DNA of 10,549 nucleotides, from positions 1-10,549 of the forward strand of contig JARFRJ010000449.1 in the NCBI GenBank assembly GCA_029287305.1, in the 5' to 3' direction. The notes under the pieces are model-generated. The model made no database searches. It had not been told where the DNA came from and saw nothing but the letters and a program-made list of their open reading frames with translations. This document shows, piece by piece, positions 7,266-10,549 of the stretch. This DNA is from Hyphomonas sp. (GTDB lineage Bacteria > Pseudomonadota > Alphaproteobacteria > Caulobacterales > Hyphomonadaceae). A program made the translations under genes and the position numbers. Position 1 is the first letter of the stretch. Every line of letters begins with the position of its first letter.

Positions 7266-8327
7266 CTAAAACGTCAACTCTTCCTCAGGGGGCAAGGGCG
7301 CAAAAACTTCTCCTATACTGTCATCGGTAATCCCTTCAAGAGTTGCCGGCTGCCAATTCGGCTTTTGGTCCTTGTCAATAATCACGGCCCGCACGCCTTC
7401 TATAAAATCATGGCTTTGGACTTGCCGCGCACCGATACGGTATTCTAGGCGCATATTCTCCTCAAAGTCGGTCAGCGCAGCCCCTTCACGCAATTGGCGC
7501 AATGTGACTTTCAGGGTGCGCGGAGATTTGGTCGCAAGAATGCGGACCTGTTCTTGCGCCCAATCACTCTCCTCTTGGCCTAAAGCGATGAGAATATCTT
7601 CCATACGATCAGAGGCAAAACAGCGATTTATAAGCGCGTAATGCGGCCCATAGGCCGGGCTTGGCACATTATGGGTTTTATGACGCAAAATTTCATCCAG
7701 CATTTCTCCTGGGCCCGTGTCAAAATCGGCGGAGAATAATTGTGCCTTCAAATTATTGATCAGCTCGGAGGGCACATAATGCGTCGCTATACCAGCCGCG
7801 ACAACATCGCTGCCTTTCAGGCGCGCACCCGTTAGCGCCAGCCAAGTTCCAAGCTCCCCACTCAGGCGCGGTAAAAACCAGCCGCCGCCAACATCCGGAA
7901 ACAGGCCGATCCCGGTTTCTGGCATGGCAAAGACTGTATTTTCAGTTGCTAGGCGATGGCTGCCATGCACAGACAAACCAACACCGCCGCCCATTGTGAT
8001 GCCATCCATAAGCGCCAGATAGGGTTTGGGAAAGGATTTGATCGCCGCATTCAGGCGATATTCTGTGGCAAAAAAGGCGCGCGCCTCCCTGCCGTCTTTT
8101 GCGCCACTGGTCGCCAGCATCCGAATATCACCGCCTGCGCAAAAGCCGCGCGTTCCGGGCAAATGCTCAATCAGCACAATGGAAATATCCGGGTCACCCG
8201 CCCATCTCTTCAAGGCGTCCAAAATCTTGCTGCACATGGACTGATTCAAGGCATGAAGAGCCTTTGGGCGATTCAGAACAATATGGCCAATTCCATTTGG
8301 CTTAACGTGAATGTCAACATCCGACAT
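7266..8327 (-). CDS. 3-hydroxyisobutyryl-CoA hydrolase (enoyl-CoA hydratase/isomerase family)
   Basis: The enzyme removes CoA from 3-hydroxyisobutyryl-CoA in valine degradation, feeding the dehydrogenase encoded just downstream. The 353-residue length suits the hydrolase branch of the crotonase superfamily, which is longer than ordinary hydratases (about 260). Visible motifs are GFCAGGDIR at 61-69 and MDGITMGGGVGLSVHG at 107-122 (oxyanion-hole segments), and MPETGIGLFPDVGGGWFLPRL at about 135-154, which supplies E137 and D145 with the same spacing as the catalytic Glu/Asp of human HIBCH. The C-terminal extension carries the family's ECH_2 region. I chose the ATG at 8327, with AAGGG eight bases upstream; a GTG at 8336 would add three residues but overlaps that ribosome binding site. 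It is divergent from the PilZ gene. Confidence 0.93.
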   Translation of the reverse strand: MSDVDIHVKPNGIGHIVLNRPKALHALNQSMCSKILDALKRWAGDPDISIVLIEHLPGTRGFCAGGDIRMLATSGAKDGREARAFFATEYRLNAAIKSFPKPYLALMDGITMGGGVGLSVHGSHRLATENTVFAMPETGIGLFPDVGGGWFLPRLSGELGTWLALTGARLKGSDVVAAGIATHYVPSELINNLKAQLFSADFDTGPGEMLDEILRHKTHNVPSPAYGPHYALINRCFASDRMEDILIALGQEESDWAQEQVRILATKSPRTLKVTLRQLREGAALTDFEENMRLEYRIGARQVQSHDFIEGVRAVIIDKDQKPNWQPATLEGITDDSIGEVFAPLPPEEELTF

Positions 8328-8440
8328 GATATACACCCTTGGGTCAAAGAACTGTTTTTTTATTCAATTCAGAGTAATTTCAAAAGCCGTAACAAGGCTT
8401 TGTTTAGACTATCAGTGCATAAAGGGAAGATAAAACAAAC

Positions 8441-8743
8441 GTGAAAGCAAGGCACATGCAAAATCTATCTTTAAATAAAAGCAAGCGGGCACAGGAACGC
8501 ACGCCTTATTTGAGTATAGGGCAAGTCAAATATGGCCTGTTCAAATCCATGGATTGCATTATTGATAATATCTCTAAGGGCGGCGCAAAATTACGCTTTG
8601 CCGATGAGTTCAGCGCCCCGCGTATATTTACGCTCAAAATCGAAAATATCGGAGTAACACACCAATATAAATGCAAGGTTCGCTGGGTATCTCAAACAGA
8701 TTTAGGGGTTGAGTTTCTGTCTACACAGGCACGTTGGACTTAA
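8441..8743 (+). CDS. Single-domain PilZ protein, probable c-di-GMP binder
   Basis: The 100-residue product is essentially one PilZ domain. It carries both c-di-GMP-binding motifs: an RxxxR (R16 and R20 in KRAQER) and an [D/N]xSxxG (N43, S45, G48 in DNISKGG), followed by the beta strands of the barrel ending in VRWVSQTDLGVEF. With both motifs intact it should be able to bind the second messenger; its target is unknown and nothing nearby names it. The start is uncertain. The GTG at 8441 has only a distant GGGAAG, while an ATG at 8456 has AAGG three bases away, closer than ideal; the domain is complete with either. No signal peptide or membrane segment is seen. It is divergent from the hydrolase gene and 64 bp before the next gene. 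Confidence 0.9.
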   Translation: MKARHMQNLSLNKSKRAQERTPYLSIGQVKYGLFKSMDCIIDNISKGGAKLRFADEFSAPRIFTLKIENIGVTHQYKCKVRWVSQTDLGVEFLSTQARWT

Positions 8744-8748
8744 ACCTG

Positions 8749-8776
8749 TTGTCCTTATCATTTAGGCTGTTACACT
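8749..8776 (+). promoter_or_regulatory. Candidate sigma-70-type promoter for the enoyl-reductase-like gene
   Basis: TTGTCC (8749-8754) and TACACT (8771-8776) are separated by 16 bp and each matches four of six consensus positions. The site lies just after the PilZ stop codon and about 30 bp before the next start, so the downstream pair could be transcribed on its own. Motif match only. Confidence 0.3.
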
Positions 8777-8800
8777 GTCCCCTGAATTTGCACAGGAGAC
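8777..8800 (+). promoter_or_regulatory. Hairpin that would cover the ribosome binding site
   Basis: GTCCCCTG (8777-8784) can pair with CAGGAGAC (8793-8800) with one C-A mismatch and an 8-base loop. The right arm contains the AGGAGA ribosome binding site of the gene starting at 8808. If transcribed, the stem could damp translation initiation. The pairing is seen; the effect is inference. Confidence 0.35.
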
Positions 8801-8807
8801 CTATAAC

Positions 8808-9986
8808 ATGCCTTCCGATACAGACTTTGACATTATCGTTTATGGCGCAAGCGGCTTTACCGGGCGCCTTGTTGCTGAATATCTGAACAGACAATATCCA
8901 GGCCAGGAAACCCTAAAATGGGCTATGGCCGGGCGCAGTCTTGATAAACTTGCCGCTGTTCGTGATGAGATGGGCCTACCGTCCGATACGCCGCTGGTCG
9001 CCGCCAATTCGGACGATCCCGCGTCTTTAACGCAGATGTGTCAGAGCGCAAAAGTGATTCTGACCACTGTCGGCCCCTATGCTCTGTATGGCGAAGGCCT
9101 CGTGGCCGCCTGCGCGCAAACGGGTACCGATTATGTTGATTTATGCGGTGAGCCGATCTGGATGCGGCAGATGATCGATGCCTATGGCGAGGCCGCCAAA
9201 CAGAGCGGCGCGCGCATAGTCTTTTCCTGCGGCTTTGACTCTATCCCAACCGATTTGGGTATTTTCTATCTTCAGGACGAGGCACAAAAGAAATTCGGCA
9301 AGACCCTACCCCGGGTCAAAGGACGTGTGCGCAAAATGCAAGGCACATTTTCCGGCGGCACAGCAGCCAGTCTCAAAGCGTCTATGGCGGCGATCCAGAA
9401 AGATCCGTCCCTAATGCAATATATGATGAACCCATTTGCCCTAGCTCCGGGCTTTGAAGGCGCAAAGCAACCCAAAGGCACCAGCCCTGAATTTGATGAG
9501 ACGCTCAATATGTGGATCACGCCTTTTATTATGGCCGCGATCAATACCAAAAATGCACATCGCTCCAATTACCTGCTCGGCACGCCTTATGGCAAAGATT
9601 TCGCCTATGATGAGATGATGGTCACAGGTCCGGGCGAAGAGGGCAAAGCCATGGCTGAAATGATGGCCAGTGTGAACCCGCTTGGCGAGGAGGGTGGCCC
9701 CAAGCCGGGTGAAGGGCCTTCAAAGGAAGAAAGAGAGAATGGGTTTTTCGATATTCTCTATGTCGGACTGGGTCCAGATGGAGAAAGACTGGATGTCGCG
9801 GTAACCGGGGATAAAGACCCTGGCTATGGGTCAACCTCGAAAATGCTGTCCGAAAGCGCAATCTGCCTGATCACGGACTGCACCGATACGCCCGGCGGTA
9901 TATGGACGACCGCTCCTGCCATGGGACATAAGCTGATCAAGAGACTGGTTGACAATGCCGGCCTGACATTCACAGTTGAAACCTGA
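8808..9986 (+). CDS. Saccharopine dehydrogenase-like / trans-acting enoyl reductase family protein
   Basis: This 392-residue protein starts with an NAD(P)-binding Rossmann domain (GASGFTG at 13-19, then AGRSLDKL near 41-48) of the saccharopine dehydrogenase NADP-binding family. Further family marks are TTVGPYALYGEGLVAACAQTG near 86-106, DYVDLCGE, SCGFDSIPTDLG near 145-156 and SGGTAASL near 183-190. Relatives include mycobacterial trans-acting enoyl reductases, which act with polyketide synthases in lipid synthesis, and animal SCCPDH. It is unlikely to make lysine, because the typical saccharopine-binding context is absent. No polyketide synthase is in view; the next gene is an acyl-CoA dehydrogenase starting five bases after the stop, so an acyl-CoA or lipid redox role is the best inference. 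Start choice rests on AGGAGA about nine bases upstream and on the normal position of the glycine-rich loop. Confidence 0.88.
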   Translation: MPSDTDFDIIVYGASGFTGRLVAEYLNRQYPGQETLKWAMAGRSLDKLAAVRDEMGLPSDTPLVAANSDDPASLTQMCQSAKVILTTVGPYALYGEGLVAACAQTGTDYVDLCGEPIWMRQMIDAYGEAAKQSGARIVFSCGFDSIPTDLGIFYLQDEAQKKFGKTLPRVKGRVRKMQGTFSGGTAASLKASMAAIQKDPSLMQYMMNPFALAPGFEGAKQPKGTSPEFDETLNMWITPFIMAAINTKNAHRSNYLLGTPYGKDFAYDEMMVTGPGEEGKAMAEMMASVNPLGEEGGPKPGEGPSKEERENGFFDILYVGLGPDGERLDVAVTGDKDPGYGSTSKMLSESAICLITDCTDTPGGIWTTAPAMGHKLIKRLVDNAGLTFTVET

Positions 9987-9991
9987 CGCCT

Positions 9992-10549
9992 ATGCAACAC
10001 CCATTTGAAACCGAAGAGAGAAAGGCCTTTCGGGACTCCCTTGCAAAGCTCATCGCTTCTGAAGTGACCCCTTATGTCGATGCATGGGATGAAGCCGGCC
10101 AGATGCCTTGGGATATTCACGCCAAATTCGGGGATATGGGCGTTTTTGGCCTAGGTGTGGATGAAGCCTATGGCGGGCTCGGCTTTGACGATATGTTTAT
10201 GCGCGCTGCCTTTTCCGAGGAGATCGGAAAGTGCGGCGCGAATGGCGTTTGGGCGGCTTTGAACGGGCGCACCATCTCCATTATGCCGATCCAGGAATTG
10301 GCCAGTGAAGAGATCAAACAGGAAATTTTGCCCGACGTCGTCGCCGGGCGCACCTCCTCATCGCTTGCCATTACTGAACCTTCCGGCGGCTCTGATGTCG
10401 CTAATCTAAAAACCACGGCCAGACGGGAGGGAGGCGATTATATCCTGAACGGCTCAAAAACCTTCATTACGACCGGTATGGACAGTGATGCGTTTGTTGT
10501 TGGCGCACGCACGGGCGGACCCGGAATAAAAGGGATTTCTCTGTTTCTG
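9992..10549 (+). CDS. Acyl-CoA dehydrogenase, N-terminal part (cut by the window edge)
   Basis: The frame runs open from an ATG at 9992 to the right edge, 186 residues. It shows the N-terminal helical domain and the start of the beta domain of FAD-dependent acyl-CoA dehydrogenases, which introduce the alpha-beta double bond and pass electrons to ETF. The signature AITEPSGGSDVANLKTTA (126-143) followed by GDYILNGSKTFITTG (148-162) is clear. The catalytic glutamate and the C-terminal helical domain are off-window, so substrate class cannot be decided; isobutyryl-CoA would fit the valine genes, but fatty or other branched acyl-CoAs are equally possible. It begins five bases after the preceding stop and has no good ribosome binding site of its own, suggesting translational coupling with the enoyl-reductase-like gene. 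Confidence 0.93.
   Translation, partial: MQHPFETEERKAFRDSLAKLIASEVTPYVDAWDEAGQMPWDIHAKFGDMGVFGLGVDEAYGGLGFDDMFMRAAFSEEIGKCGANGVWAALNGRTISIMPIQELASEEIKQEILPDVVAGRTSSSLAITEPSGGSDVANLKTTARREGGDYILNGSKTFITTGMDSDAFVVGARTGGPGIKGISLFL

Noticed and set aside
8383..8401. 6-bp stem AAAGCC / GGCTTT between the divergent hydrolase and PilZ genes
   Set aside because: It is short and sits between two divergent starts, where a terminator makes little sense; no other evidence for a function.

Overview
The window looks like part of an alphaproteobacterial chromosome with a moderate, roughly 50% GC content. The evidence is the mix of families: a valine/branched-chain acyl-CoA degradation set, a MarR protein resembling the alphaproteobacterial LdtR group, a CbrA/CrbS-like symporter-sensor, and a DUF4212 plus cation/acetate symporter pair. 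Genus cannot be fixed from the sequence alone. Coding density is high. I see no tRNA, rRNA, CRISPR array, integrase, transposase or phage gene.

Layout, left to right. (1) 1-2126, minus: the N-terminal 708 residues of a large membrane sensor (sodium:solute-symporter-like domain, STAC-like linker, start of a PAS domain); the expected kinase part lies off the left edge. (2) 2127-2429: a 303-bp non-coding gap with a short GC-rich direct repeat and a clear intrinsic terminator. (3) 2430-4485, minus: a two-gene operon, DUF4212 small subunit then a 595-residue ActP-like symporter, preceded by a strong ribosome binding site and a nested dyad. (4) 4608-5510, minus: redox chaperone Hsp33 (hslO). (5) 5657-6151, minus: MarR-family regulator, with an AT-rich palindrome just upstream that could be its operator. 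(6) 6227-8327, minus: 3-hydroxyisobutyryl-CoA hydrolase followed by 3-hydroxyisobutyrate dehydrogenase, two consecutive steps of valine breakdown. (7) 8441-10549, plus, divergent: a single-domain PilZ protein, a saccharopine-dehydrogenase-like/trans-acting enoyl reductase-like protein, and the start of an acyl-CoA dehydrogenase cut by the right edge.

How the genes may work together. The left third reads as a carboxylate (probably acetate or a similar short-chain acid) uptake and sensing module: a symporter with its small subunit next to a symporter-derived sensor. The right half reads as acyl-CoA catabolism: the hydrolase and dehydrogenase make 3-hydroxyisobutyrate and then methylmalonate semialdehyde, and the acyl-CoA dehydrogenase could supply the upstream oxidation, though its substrate cannot be read from the visible part. 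Hsp33, the MarR protein and the PilZ protein are housekeeping or regulatory genes in between.

I did not find a convincing wholly new system. The most useful leads are the sensor/symporter module, an EF-hand-like loop in the symporter, several candidate regulatory hairpins/palindromes, and the enoyl-reductase-like/acyl-CoA dehydrogenase pair.
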